Assembly: GCA_039810085.1 (NCBI GenBank)
Contig: JBDHWG010000001.1
Span: 62,001 to 126,000 of the forward strand
DNA length: 64,000 nt
DNA from: JBDHWG01 sp039810085
Lineage (GTDB): Bacteria > Chloroflexota > Anaerolineae > Epilineales > JAHCIE01
Direction of reading: 5' to 3'
Shown here: one piece after another, positions 1-10,863 of the stretch
Numbering within the stretch: position 1 is the first letter of the stretch
Layout of the letters: each line of letters opens with the position of its first letter
Notes under the pieces: generated by a model
Told to the model about the DNA's origin: nothing
Database searches by the model: none
What the model saw: only the letters and a program-made list of their open reading frames with translations
Position numbers and translations under genes: made by a program

Positions 1-1738
1 GCGGCGCCGGGCCGACGAGCTTGCCGATGAAGCCCATCTGGTCGTAGCGGCTGGCCGGCGTCAGGCCCACCGTGTCGTTCACGTCGGTGAAGATGTAGTG
101 CTCGTAGTTGTACGGCGGGAGGACGGCGAGCGGCTCGTTCGCCCCGTAGCCCTTCAGCCGCACCGAGTGCTGCGCGATGGTGATGTTGGGGCCTTTCGGC
201 GTCGGCGTGCGCAGGGTGATGAATTCGAAGTCCGAGGGATCCGCGACAGCCTGGAGTTGGTCAGAGCGGCACGCCGCGATGACGGGCGCGTTGTTGCCGC
301 GCACCGCCATCGCCACCACGTTGTACTCGTGGCCGTCGACGTAGAAGCGCTTCAAGTACCACGGGTCGCCGCCCAGGCGGTCGCCCACACCGGGCGAGGA
401 CTCCATCGCCGTGAACGGGTGGCCGAGAGCGCGGCCGACCCACAGGCTGACTGTGCCGTCGGCGGTGTCCACACCTTCGACGTACGCGAACCACGGCGTG
501 GGGGTGGTGTTGCACAGGTTGGAGCCAGGGCCGCCATTGGGGATGCTGCGGACGTATTCCACCGGCCCCTGCGTCCCGGCCAGCGCCATGTCACCCGTAG
601 CGACAAGCTGGTTGCCCAGGTAGCGCGGCTTCAAGTCGCCGGTGTACCACACGTCTAGCGAGACGGCGTTGTTGAAGATGCCCGCCACGCGGACGACGTG
701 GTCGAGGAATTGGGCGTACTGGCCCTGACGCAGCGGCGTGCTGCCCAGGTTGACGTTGAAAACGGCCAGCTCGCTGCCGTCGGGCGCCTGGCCGGAGCCT
801 GTTGTCAGCCCCTGGAGCCGGCCGTCGCCGTTGAAGTCGACCGCCAGGCCCGTCTTCTGGAACAGCGTCAGCTCGCTGTCCACGCGAACAATGTCGTTCG
901 TATTGTCGAAGTTGGCGTCGAGACTGGTCAGGCCGTAGCCGTTCGAGTCCGGCGCGCCGTTGTCATTATCGATCTGGCCGTCTGGCCCGAACAGGTCGGC
1001 CGGCCGCATGCCGACCGGGAAGACCATCTGCACGGTGCCGGCCTGGCCAAAGAGAGGCTCCGGCTTGCCTGGGCCGCTCGGAACGGGGCGGTTATTCTGC
1101 ATCAGCATGTAGGTGAACTCTTGCTGAATCGCAGGATACCACACGTCGTCGAAGAACACCGACTCCCCGTTGATGATGCGCGGGTCTGTTGGCTTGCCCG
1201 TATTCGGGTCGCGTGTCAGCTTACCGTCGGAGTTGAGGTCCTTGTCCCAATGCTGAGGCTCATACCACAGCCGGTACCAAACTTTCTCAGCGGCGTTGAG
1301 CTGGCTGGCGTTGATCTGGCCGTAGAGGCGCTGGTTCTCGTCGGGCGTCTCGGCCTCGTTCATGTAGGCCGGGTTCCACGTCACCGAGTCTTTGCGCGGC
1401 GCCTCCGGATGCTGGGGGTTGAATACCCCCATCAGGTCCGTATACGGCGCGTCCTCTGGAATCTTGCCCGTAACCGGATCAACAACGGCCGGGGCCAATC
1501 CCACGCCAGGGTCGAGGACATTGTCCGCCCCAGCGCCGAAGTAGCCTCGGCCGTAGACGCGCAGTGTGTAATACGGCGACGGCGACTGCGCTCCTACGCC
1601 GCCCGCCGCCAGGAGTAGCCCCCCGGCGACGATAAAGGCCAGTAACGCCACGCTAAATAGAGCCATTCGCAGCGGTCTGCGAGGGGCCTTCAGCCACCTA
1701 GGGGCTACCGGCCGGCGTGGTTGAACGTCTTGAGACAT
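1..1738 (-). CDS. Exported protein of unknown function, 3' end beyond the left edge
   Basis: An uninterrupted reading frame of about 579 codons runs from an ATG at 1738 off the left edge, so the C terminus is missing. The start has a strong SD (GGAGGAGG about 7 bases upstream). Residues 1-51 form a signal peptide: an Arg-rich n-region, a hydrophobic stretch rich in Leu/Ala/Val, and a likely cleavage after GVGAQS. The mature part is rich in Asp, Asn, Gly and Trp and has two calcium-loop-like motifs, DLNSDGKL (about residue 168) and DFNGDGRL (about 300). They lie too far apart to form one dockerin module. I do not recognise the family. It is probably a secreted or surface protein; substrate and partners are unknown. 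Three regularly spaced AACGTTA motifs lie upstream. Confidence 0.8.
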   Translation of the reverse strand, partial: MSQDVQPRRPVAPRWLKAPRRPLRMALFSVALLAFIVAGGLLLAAGGVGAQSPSPYYTLRVYGRGYFGAGADNVLDPGVGLAPAVVDPVTGKIPEDAPYTDLMGVFNPQHPEAPRKDSVTWNPAYMNEAETPDENQRLYGQINASQLNAAEKVWYRLWYEPQHWDKDLNSDGKLTRDPNTGKPTDPRIINGESVFFDDVWYPAIQQEFTYMLMQNNRPVPSGPGKPEPLFGQAGTVQMVFPVGMRPADLFGPDGQIDNDNGAPDSNGYGLTSLDANFDNTNDIVRVDSELTLFQKTGLAVDFNGDGRLQGLTTGSGQAPDGSELAVFNVNLGSTPLRQGQYAQFLDHVVRVAGIFNNAVSLDVWYTGDLKPRYLGNQLVATGDMALAGTQGPVEYVRSIPNGGPGSNLCNTTPTPWFAYVEGVDTADGTVSLWVGRALGHPFTAMESSPGVGDRLGGDPWYLKRFYVDGHEYNVVAMAVRGNNAPVIAACRSDQLQAVADPSDFEFITLRTPTPKGPNITIAQHSVRLKGYGANEPLAVLPPYNYEHYIFTDVNDTVGLTPASRYDQMGFIGKLVGPAP

Positions 1739-1778
1739 GACTCGCCTCCTCCCGCACGCGACAATGACGGTGCGCACT

Positions 1779-1838
1779 AAACGTTACAACGCACAGTTGG
1801 AGGCAAACGTTATGACCTTAGCCTTAAAGGTTACGTTA
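1779..1838. repeat. Three 26-bp-spaced (A/T)(A/T)ACGTTA motifs upstream of the exported protein
   Basis: AAACGTTA occurs at 1779-1786 and 1805-1812, and TTACGTTA at 1831-1838, with exactly 26 bp between starts. The sequence between them is not conserved. They lie in the AT-rich gap between the start of the exported protein (1738) and the 3' end of the Nudix gene (1886). They could be operator sites for a regulator bound on one face of the helix (26 bp is about 2.5 turns); this is inference. Confidence 0.4.
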
Positions 1839-1885
1839 GCTTTTATATATTTTTCACAAATCCGGGAACCCGCCGTCGGATGGGG

Positions 1886-2413
1886 CTACACGCCTAGCCG
1901 CGCCCCCACCATCAGCAGCCCCGCGATGGTCTTGACGTCATTCCACTCGCCCTCGCGCGCCCGACGCACCGCCTCAGCCAGCGGCATCTCGACGACTTCG
2001 ATGTCCTCGTCCTCGTCCTGCTTCCCCTGGGCCGGGCGCAGGTCCGTCGCCAGGAAAAGGTGCATCAGCTCGTTCGAGTAGCCCGGCGACAGGTAGAACT
2101 CGCCGATCTTCTCCAGCCGCCCCGCCGCGTAGTTCGTCTCCTCCCGAATCTCGCGCTCCGCCGCCTTCTTCGGGTCCTCGCCCGCCTCCCGCGTGCCGGC
2201 CGGTAGTTCCAGCAGCTTCTTCCCCGTCGGCTGGCGCGTCTGGTTGGTCAGGAGGACTCTCGCGTCGTCCCCCTCGCCCAGGATTGGGACGAGGCCAATG
2301 GAGCCGGGGTGCAGCAGCCAGGCGTGGGTCGACTTTTTCCCATCTGGCGCGGTCACTTCCTCCTCATGCACATCGAATACCTTGTTGTGATAAACCGTCC
2401 GTCCCTCGGCCAT
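1886..2413 (-). CDS. Nudix hydrolase, ADP-ribose pyrophosphatase type
   Basis: A 175-residue cytosolic Nudix protein. The Nudix box GTREAGEDPKKAAEREIREE (around residues 73-92) has the Gly, the first Glu and the REIREE metal-binding core; the usual Gly after EExx is Asn here (EETNYA). The PAGTREAGE context, the YLSPGYSNE stretch and the length fit ADP-ribose/nucleoside-diphosphate-sugar pyrophosphatases, which cleave ADP-ribose to AMP and ribose 5-phosphate. The substrate cannot be fixed from sequence. The ATG has SD GGAGG. The gene starts 20 bp after the stop of the SulP gene on the same strand, so the two are probably co-transcribed. Confidence 0.88.
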   Translation of the reverse strand: MAEGRTVYHNKVFDVHEEEVTAPDGKKSTHAWLLHPGSIGLVPILGEGDDARVLLTNQTRQPTGKKLLELPAGTREAGEDPKKAAEREIREETNYAAGRLEKIGEFYLSPGYSNELMHLFLATDLRPAQGKQDEDEDIEVVEMPLAEAVRRAREGEWNDVKTIAGLLMVGARLGV

Positions 2414-2433
2414 CTTTCCTCCGTAGTATGCGC

Positions 2434-4659
2434 TTAGCCTAACAACTCGGTCATCATGCGGTCCGTGTTCGCCAGGCGGTCTGCCAGCACCCGCGCCAGC
2501 ATTTCGTGAAAGGCCGCTGCAAGCTCAAGGTCTTCCGCCCTCATGCGCTCCAACCCCTCGCGATTCAGACAATAGACTGTCGCCGCCTCATCCACGACCA
2601 CCGACGCGGTTCTCGGAATGCCGAGGTAGAAGCCTAGCTCTCCGACCCAGACGCCCGGCTCTATCGTCCGCAGCCGCATCTCCCTGCCCCCTGGCAGCTC
2701 TAACAGGATCGTCGCCTGACCTGTGCCGATGAGGTATAGCTCGTCCGCCGCCACTCCCTGGCGGACGATAAACTCCCCCACCGCGACCTCGCGCGGCTGC
2801 ATGTACGACAAGAAGCGGGTCGGGTCAACCGTCGATGGCAAGAACTGCGCCATCTGTTCGGCAAAGGAGAGGTGCGGCGCAACATCCGCGTCGTGGGTCA
2901 CCAGCGTTTGCTCCTCGCACCACTCCACCCCACGATCCAGGTCCGGAAACACCTTGACGCCCGGCCCTTCCCTTACCTGCCCACCTGTCTGTAGCTCGCG
3001 GAGTACGGCATCCGCCGCGCGAGTGAAGACCAGCGTGATGTCCCGTTCCCCGGCAATCTGCCGCAGCCGGGCGAAGCTCAACACCGCCGACGAGTCCATG
3101 CCGGCCACGCGCTCAAAGTCCAGCACGATGAAGCGCACCGGCGGTTTTACGGCATCCCGAATGCGCTCACGGATTTGTTCCAGCAGCCGACTGGATGTGC
3201 CAAAGAAAAGGTAGTTCTGCAGCCTGAGAATGTACATCTCGCCGCCGTGCTGCCGCAGCACCCGCTCCTGGTTCAGCGAGCGCTGGCGGTTGCTGAGAAA
3301 AGTGCCCCCGTCCAAAGTATTCTTGACGACGCTCACCCGGCTGTAGCGCACGAGGAAGAGGGCCATCGCCACGATCAGCCCGACGCCAATCCCCACCAGG
3401 AGGCCCTGGGCCACAATCACCATCAGAATGAGCATGAGCAAGGCCCAGTCCAGATGCGGGAGGCTGAACCAGGTGGAATAGACCCAGTCGATCAACAGGC
3501 TGAGACTGAGAAAGAGGAGAAGCCCCGCCAGGACAAAGCGGGGAATATCGTCCAGGACGTTGGCGCCCAGGGTCAGGACTGCCGCGGCAACGACCGGAAT
3601 CGTCAGTGGCACGAGGCGGCTTTCGACGCCCATGCGCGGCGCGACCAGGCTGGCGCTCAGCGTCGTGTAGCCGGGCGCGCCGCCCAGCAGTCCGCCGATA
3701 AGGTTCGCCCAGCCGTTGCTCCGCAGCTCCTGATCCAGATTCATGTCTTTACGCAGCGCCAGCTCTAATCCCGTGGCGTTCAGGAGCAGGGATAGCGTGC
3801 TGAGCAGGAGCATGGTCAGCATGTCGGCCGATTGCTGTGCCAGCACAAGCCAATTGATGTCGCCCCACTCGGCCAGTGTGAGCGGCGGCCAGCGGTAACC
3901 GTGGCTGAAAGGGCCAAGAAGCCAGCCCTGGGCGCTCGCCTGCGCCAGCGAAATTCCCGCTAGCCACAATGTAGCAAAAAAGACAGCAAAACTGGCGAGC
4001 AGGGCGCCTGGCAGAGCCAGATAGTGCTGGACGCGCCTGGTGAGCGCAACGAGCAGGACCCCCAGCGCGACACCTGGTAGCCAATGAGCAAGTGTCGCCG
4101 GTGTGAACAAATAGGCCAGATTACCCGGCGTCACCGGAACATCGACCATGACACCGACCGCCCCCTTCCCCAACAGCCAGGCCGTCCCGGCTAGAAAGCC
4201 ACCGATGACGGGGTAGGGGACGAAGCGGATGAGCATGCCCCAGCGGAACGTACCGAGGGACAAAAGCAGGGCGCCGAGCAGCAGCGACGTCAGGATGATG
4301 AAGGCGAGGACCGTCGGATAGACCTGCCGTAGCAGGCCCTGAGCGGTCAGGGCGCTCGCAATGGAGGCCACAGCGCCAGCGATGATGACCGAGGTTGTGG
4401 CCTCCGGCCGAGCGACAGCGAAGGGGAGTGAGCCGAGAGCCGCTATGACCACGTTCATCACGATGACTCCGGTGAGCATGCTCGCCAGCCCGCCGAGCAG
4501 GTACGGCGACAGGTCGCCGTTGAACACCAGCGCCGCCACTGAAATCGCCAGCATCACGACAAGAATGCTCACGATCAGACCGGCGAGCACACCCGGAATC
4601 AGCCGATAAAGGACTATCTTCTCACGAAGGGTACTGAGAAGGCTCGAAGAAGCAGTCAT
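2434..4659 (-). CDS. SulP-family anion transporter with STAS and cyclic-nucleotide-binding domains
   Basis: A 741-residue inner-membrane protein. Residues about 15-420 are a run of hydrophobic segments typical of SulP (SLC26-like) anion transporters. Residues about 455-560 form a STAS domain (FIVLDFERVAGMDSSAVLSF). Residues about 600-735 form a cNMP-binding domain, with the phosphate-cassette-like GELGFYLGIPRTASV carrying the conserved Gly-Glu and Arg. Plain SulP proteins are about 500-600 residues, so the extra C-terminal sensor is the notable feature. It suggests transport controlled by cAMP/cGMP or a related ligand (inference). The transported anion (sulfate, bicarbonate or other) cannot be told. 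It lies 51 bp downstream of the aldolase gene and 20 bp upstream of the Nudix gene. Confidence 0.88.
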   Translation of the reverse strand: MTASSSLLSTLREKIVLYRLIPGVLAGLIVSILVVMLAISVAALVFNGDLSPYLLGGLASMLTGVIVMNVVIAALGSLPFAVARPEATTSVIIAGAVASIASALTAQGLLRQVYPTVLAFIILTSLLLGALLLSLGTFRWGMLIRFVPYPVIGGFLAGTAWLLGKGAVGVMVDVPVTPGNLAYLFTPATLAHWLPGVALGVLLVALTRRVQHYLALPGALLASFAVFFATLWLAGISLAQASAQGWLLGPFSHGYRWPPLTLAEWGDINWLVLAQQSADMLTMLLLSTLSLLLNATGLELALRKDMNLDQELRSNGWANLIGGLLGGAPGYTTLSASLVAPRMGVESRLVPLTIPVVAAAVLTLGANVLDDIPRFVLAGLLLFLSLSLLIDWVYSTWFSLPHLDWALLMLILMVIVAQGLLVGIGVGLIVAMALFLVRYSRVSVVKNTLDGGTFLSNRQRSLNQERVLRQHGGEMYILRLQNYLFFGTSSRLLEQIRERIRDAVKPPVRFIVLDFERVAGMDSSAVLSFARLRQIAGERDITLVFTRAADAVLRELQTGGQVREGPGVKVFPDLDRGVEWCEEQTLVTHDADVAPHLSFAEQMAQFLPSTVDPTRFLSYMQPREVAVGEFIVRQGVAADELYLIGTGQATILLELPGGREMRLRTIEPGVWVGELGFYLGIPRTASVVVDEAATVYCLNREGLERMRAEDLELAAAFHEMLARVLADRLANTDRMMTELLG

Positions 4660-4710
4660 ACCCCCCCGCTATGAAGTAGAGTGTAGCGTAGTCCGTTCTT
4701 TAGTGCGCGG

Positions 4711-5736
4711 CTAACCTACGACGTCGATGTTCTCCTTGCCGCCGTAGAGCGTCCACCACGGCTTCGCGCCCTTGGCAAGAACTTCGTTGAGCGCCTCGAT
4801 GTTCTGAACACCACGGTCCTCCAGCCAGCCGACCAGGGCATCATACCCCTGCCGGCCGTAGATCGGCACGCCGTCCTGCCACGTTGCGCGCCCGCACAGC
4901 ACGCCGGAGAAATCCGTGCCCGCCTCGGCGGCCAGCTCCAGCGTCTCGCGGAATATTTCGTCGCTCACGCCGGCGCTCAGATAGATGAACGGCTTGCGCG
5001 CCACGCTCGCCGCCTCGCGGAACAAGCGCATGGCGTCGGCGCGGTTGTACGCCGCCGTCCCGCCGAACGCCTGCGTGCCCTCGACGAACTTCATGTTGAC
5101 CGGCACCTCGACCTTGAGGATGTCGACGCCGTAGCGATCCTTGGAGAACTCCTCCATGATGCGGGTGACGTTCTCCGGCTTGCGCCGCGCCAGCTCGAGG
5201 GCGTTGCCTTCCAGGTCGTCGTCGTAGTACAGCGGCTCGAGGAAGAACGGTACGTCCAGGGCCGCGCACTCCGCGCCGATGCGCTCGATGAAGGCGTGCT
5301 TGATGGTGGTGATGCGCTCGTCGTCGCCGGGCTTGTAGTACAACAGAATCTTGATGGCATTCGCCCCCGCCTCGACCAGGCGGCGCACGCTCCACTCCGA
5401 CAGCAGATCGGGCAGGCGGCCTTTGACAGCGGCATCGTAGCCGGTCTTCTCGTAGGCCAGGAGCACACCGGCGTTGGGATCCTTCAGCGGGAGCGCCGGC
5501 AGACCATACTCAGGGTCGATGAGGACGGCGGTGGCGTGGGGCGTCAGCACCTTGACGATGCCTTTCTTGAACTCGGTCAGGTCTTCCGGCGTCGCCTTGC
5601 CGTCGCTGCGCGCCTTCGCGATGGACTTCTGCAGCGAGCCGCGCTGGTCGATAGCGGCCGCCGCGATGACCCCGCGCTCGTCCGCGCAGGCCGAGATACC
5701 GTTGAACTTACCCTTGGTCATTCGGACACGTGCCAT
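4711..5736 (-). CDS. lacD: LacD-type class I aldolase (tagatose 1,6-bisphosphate aldolase family)
   Basis: A 341-residue soluble TIM-barrel aldolase, close to the 325-340 residues usual for LacD. The AIDQRGSL motif near residue 30, the IKILLYY segment near 130 (its Lys would be the Schiff-base or active-site lysine) and ILKVEVPVN near 205 are family signatures. LacD cleaves tagatose 1,6-bisphosphate to dihydroxyacetone phosphate and glyceraldehyde 3-phosphate; related enzymes act on other ketose phosphates. No lac/tagatose genes are nearby, so the natural substrate may differ. It lies downstream of glycogen phosphorylase, so a sugar-phosphate role is sensible. The ATG has a near-perfect SD (AGGAGGTG). 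Confidence is high for family, moderate for substrate. Confidence 0.85.
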   Translation of the reverse strand: MARVRMTKGKFNGISACADERGVIAAAAIDQRGSLQKSIAKARSDGKATPEDLTEFKKGIVKVLTPHATAVLIDPEYGLPALPLKDPNAGVLLAYEKTGYDAAVKGRLPDLLSEWSVRRLVEAGANAIKILLYYKPGDDERITTIKHAFIERIGAECAALDVPFFLEPLYYDDDLEGNALELARRKPENVTRIMEEFSKDRYGVDILKVEVPVNMKFVEGTQAFGGTAAYNRADAMRLFREAASVARKPFIYLSAGVSDEIFRETLELAAEAGTDFSGVLCGRATWQDGVPIYGRQGYDALVGWLEDRGVQNIEALNEVLAKGAKPWWTLYGGKENIDVVG

Positions 5737-5776
5737 GATTCACCTCCTGTATGCTTGTCAATTTGTTTTCGGCTGT

Positions 5777-5851
5777 CATTGCGAGGAGCGCCATAGCGCG
5801 ACGAAGCAATCCCTCGCACAAGCAGGAGATTGCTTCGCTGTGCTCGCAATG
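5777..5851. repeat. Dispersed CATTGCGAGG element, short copy
   Basis: A 75-bp copy of the dispersed element, with left end CATTGCGAGGAGCGCCATAG... and right end ATTGCTTCGC...GCTCGCAATG as imperfect inverted repeats. It lies 5 bp beyond the stop codon of glgP (minus strand) and upstream of lacD. The RNA would fold as a long hairpin and could end or stabilise the glgP transcript. Confidence 0.75.
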
Positions 5852-5855
5852 ACGG

Positions 5856-8336
<2,481 letters not shown>

Positions 8337-8369
8337 GACAAGAACCTCTTGCGGCGGTCGCTCGTGAAG

Positions 8370-8378
8370 ATTATCACA
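8370..8378 (-). promoter_or_regulatory. Possible extended -10 promoter for glgP
   Basis: On the minus strand TGTGATAAT (TGn plus GATAAT) lies 34 bp before the glgP start. The -35 position (TTTTGC) is weak, so only the extended -10 supports it. Confidence 0.35.
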
Positions 8379-8410
8379 GGTTGGCGCGTGGCGCAAAAGG
8401 CAAGAAAGAG

Positions 8411-8453
8411 GCCGAGGAGCGGCGGGGCCTCATCGACCCACGCGCTCCTCGGC
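8411..8453 (-). terminator. Rho-independent terminator after the cohesin-LysM gene
   Basis: Perfect 11-bp arms GCCGAGGAGCG (8411-8421) and CGCTCCTCGGC (8443-8453) with a 21-base loop. On the minus strand they are followed by CTCTTTCTTGCCTTTTG. A smaller 7-bp hairpin with a 4-base loop lies at 8490-8507, just beyond the gene's stop. Both sit between the lipoprotein gene and glgP. Confidence 0.6.
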
Positions 8454-8532
8454 GCTCCCGTCTCGATCCGTCTCAACCGCTAACGACGCCAGGAGTGGAA
8501 ACTCCTGTGCCCTACGCTCCGCGAGCCGTCAA

Positions 8533-10401
8533 TCACGGAACGTTCAACACCTGGCCTACGTAGATGGCATTCGGGTTCGCCAGGTTATTGGCTCGCGCCA
8601 GGGCGTACACTGTCGTGTCGAAGCGAAGGGCGAGGGCTGACAGGGTATCGCCGGGCTTGACGATGTAGGGCTTGCCGCAGCACGATGACGGCGGCGGGAC
8701 GGGCTTGCCGCCAGGGCAGATAATCAACGTCTGACCGGCGCGGATAAGGTGCGGGTTCGCCAGGTGGTTCGCCTCGACAATCGCCGCGACCGACGTCCCG
8801 AAGCGCTGGGCGATGCCCAGGACGGTGTCGCCGCGCTGGACGACGTATGGCATGCACTGCGGGGCCGGCGCTGGTGGGGGAACCGGCTCAGGACCGGGGC
8901 CGCCCTGGCAGTTCGGGATGACGAGCGTCTGGCCGGCCTGGATGCGGTCCGCGCTGCCCAGGCCGTTCGCGCTCACAATCGCGCTCACCGTCGTGCCGAA
9001 GCGAAGGGCAATCGAGGACACGGTATCGCCGGGCTTGACCACGTAGTTGCAGGTCGGGCCTGTGCCACCGCCACCCGGCGTTGTGGTCGCCGTCGGCTCA
9101 GGGCTAGGCTCGCCGGTCGGCTGCACAGTGGGAGTCGCGTTCCCGCCGCCGTTGCCGACAACGACGTTGCCGTTGGTCTGGGTCGTATCGATTGCGCCCT
9201 GCTTGCTCGCCACCTGGACCGGGCCGAGGGTCAGCTTGCTCTGGCCGTTGGCCTTGCCCTTGAGCGTGAACTCAAACACCGTGCACGAGCCGGTCACCGC
9301 CGGCGCCGGCGCGATGCGGCTGGCCGCCACGCGGATCGTCCCAGCGGCATTGTCGGCGGCGTTGCGAACGACCTGTGAGCCGGTCGGGAAGCAGTCGCCC
9401 AGCTTGACCTGCGTACCCGCCGTCCCGTTGTCAGCGTCCTGCACCTCGACCACCGATGGGTCGAACGTCAGGGTAACGTCCGCGCCGAACATGTCGGTCA
9501 CGTTATTAATCTTCACGGAGAAGTTGCCGTTCCCATTGACCGCGATGTTGGCGCTCGCCGGATCGACCACAACCGACGCTGCGGCTGCGGCATTGCCACC
9601 CGCAGCGTTCTGCTGTGGCACGGCTGTCGCCTGGCTCGCTGGTGCAGCAGCCGTTGCCTGGCCCTGCGACGCTGCGCCGGTCGCTTGACCTTGCGGGGCA
9701 GCGCTGGTTGCCTGAGGCGCAGCGCCGGCTGCCTGACCTTGCGAGGCGGCCCCGGTCGCCTGACCCTGGGGCGCAGCCCCGGTCGCCTGGGCTTGAGCCT
9801 GACCGGCCGGGGCGACAGCCGCCGGGCCGGGCGCTTGGCCGAGGCCCTTGCTCGTCACGGTGATGGGTTCGGTCTTCGAGTTCGTCAGGATCGTGCTCAT
9901 GAAGCCGACGTTGACGGAGCCGCTTTGCTTGGCCTTGAACGTGATTGTCGCAAGGGTTCCGGCGTCCTTCGCCGGCGGCGCCGGGCTGAGCAGCGTGACC
10001 GCGTAGCTGATGCGCCCGGCCCCGTTGTCGGCCGAGTTCTGAGCCACAAAGCCCTTGCCGCTCGACGGGTCGAGGAACTTGCCGACCTCAATCTGCACGC
10101 CGGGCACACCCGGGTTCGCGTCCACAACCTCGAGGCGCGAGGGGTCGAATTGCAGGCGAACGTCAGCGCCGTAGAGGTCCTGGACCCCACTGACATTCAC
10201 GCCCACCTTGACCTCATCGCCCGCGTTTGCCGTGGCCTTGTCCGCGACAAGGGTCAGTGTCGCGCCGCTCGCAGCGGGTTGCGCCGTCGCCTGCTGGGCC
10301 GGCGCTGCTGACGCTGACTGGACGCCACCTCGGCCGCAGCCCGCCAGAGCCAGCATCGCCACAGCGACGAGAGCCAGCATGAGCCATTTAGTAAACTTCA
10401 T
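8533..10401 (-). CDS. Lipoprotein with two cohesin-like domains and three LysM domains
   Basis: A 622-residue surface lipoprotein. Residues 1-22 are a lipoprotein signal ending in the lipobox LALAGC. Two cohesin-like beta-sandwich domains follow (about 48-190 and 290-425); each has the GADVRLQFDPS/GADVTLTFDPS type strand and an 'N..DN.AG.I' turn. They are joined by a Gln/Ala/Gly-rich linker with repeated GQATGAA-type units. After a Pro/Thr linker come three LysM repeats (about 460-505, 518-565, 578-622), each starting with YVVKPGDTV or a variant. LysM modules bind peptidoglycan or chitin-type glycans; cohesin folds bind dockerins or serve as generic surface adhesion modules. It is therefore anchored by lipid and wall and could display partners. 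No true dockerin is visible in this window. The ATG at 10401 is chosen because SD AGGAGGG is 7 bases upstream; a TTG two codons earlier is too close to it. It has its own good promoter and terminator. Confidence 0.85.
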   Translation of the reverse strand: MKFTKWLMLALVAVAMLALAGCGRGGVQSASAAPAQQATAQPAASGATLTLVADKATANAGDEVKVGVNVSGVQDLYGADVRLQFDPSRLEVVDANPGVPGVQIEVGKFLDPSSGKGFVAQNSADNGAGRISYAVTLLSPAPPAKDAGTLATITFKAKQSGSVNVGFMSTILTNSKTEPITVTSKGLGQAPGPAAVAPAGQAQAQATGAAPQGQATGAASQGQAAGAAPQATSAAPQGQATGAASQGQATAAAPASQATAVPQQNAAGGNAAAAASVVVDPASANIAVNGNGNFSVKINNVTDMFGADVTLTFDPSVVEVQDADNGTAGTQVKLGDCFPTGSQVVRNAADNAAGTIRVAASRIAPAPAVTGSCTVFEFTLKGKANGQSKLTLGPVQVASKQGAIDTTQTNGNVVVGNGGGNATPTVQPTGEPSPEPTATTTPGGGGTGPTCNYVVKPGDTVSSIALRFGTTVSAIVSANGLGSADRIQAGQTLVIPNCQGGPGPEPVPPPAPAPQCMPYVVQRGDTVLGIAQRFGTSVAAIVEANHLANPHLIRAGQTLIICPGGKPVPPPSSCCGKPYIVKPGDTLSALALRFDTTVYALARANNLANPNAIYVGQVLNVP

Positions 10402-10407
10402 CGCCAA

Positions 10408-10863
10408 TCCCTCCTTTTGCAGAAATGAACCTGGAAGGAAACAGATAAGTGCTGTTTTGGGGCCCAGGTGGCCCCGCCCATCTTCCGGTACAACACCGTC
10501 TCACACATCACAAGACGTAGCATCGCGTAGCAAAGTAATAGTATCATATTCTTCGCATTCTGTCAACCTCCCGGCGCGGGATTTTCGCCCGCCGCTCCGA
10601 AATCGACAGTTTTAGGCGGAGTCTGTCAAGCTACGGTTGAATTGCGCGGCGCGGCCATATCCTGAAGCAAGGGGTGAACGTATTGTATGTAGATGGCCGC
10701 ACGGGAATACCGAGGGGGTACTCTCTTGGCGTCGATCTGCGTTTTGGATTACCCGTCCTGTGTCTCAACATTTGTGAGGCGCACCGGCAGCACCCAGGCT
10801 CGCCCGAGCGAGGCCGGAAACGCTTACCCGCTGCGCTCCCCCCAACCTAAGGAGGATCAAGTC
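10408..10863. other. Divergent intergenic region between two surface-protein genes
   Basis: A 456-bp gene-free stretch. It holds the promoter and about 125-base leader of the minus-strand lipoprotein gene, and the leader of the plus-strand DUF11 gene. The middle (about 10520-10580) is AT-rich. I see no convincing promoter for the plus-strand gene and no RNA gene. Confidence 0.6.
10538..10566 (-). promoter_or_regulatory. Sigma-70-type promoter of the cohesin-LysM gene
   Basis: On the minus strand TTGACA (10566-10561), a 17-bp spacer and TACTAT (10543-10538). The -35 is perfect and the -10 matches 4 of 6. The predicted transcript starts about 125 bases before the ATG. Confidence 0.7.

Noticed and set aside
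698..1618. A 306-codon open frame on the plus strand
   Set aside because: It is antisense to the exported protein, which has a signal peptide and SD on the minus strand. The antisense frame has neither.
1..1738. Dockerin domain as partner for the cohesin-like protein
   Set aside because: The two DxNxDGxL loops lie more than 100 residues apart and lack the paired-helix dockerin spacing.
5756..5761. TTGACA upstream of lacD as a -35 box
   Set aside because: Only about 20 bp separate it from the start codon, and the SD occupies the -10 position.
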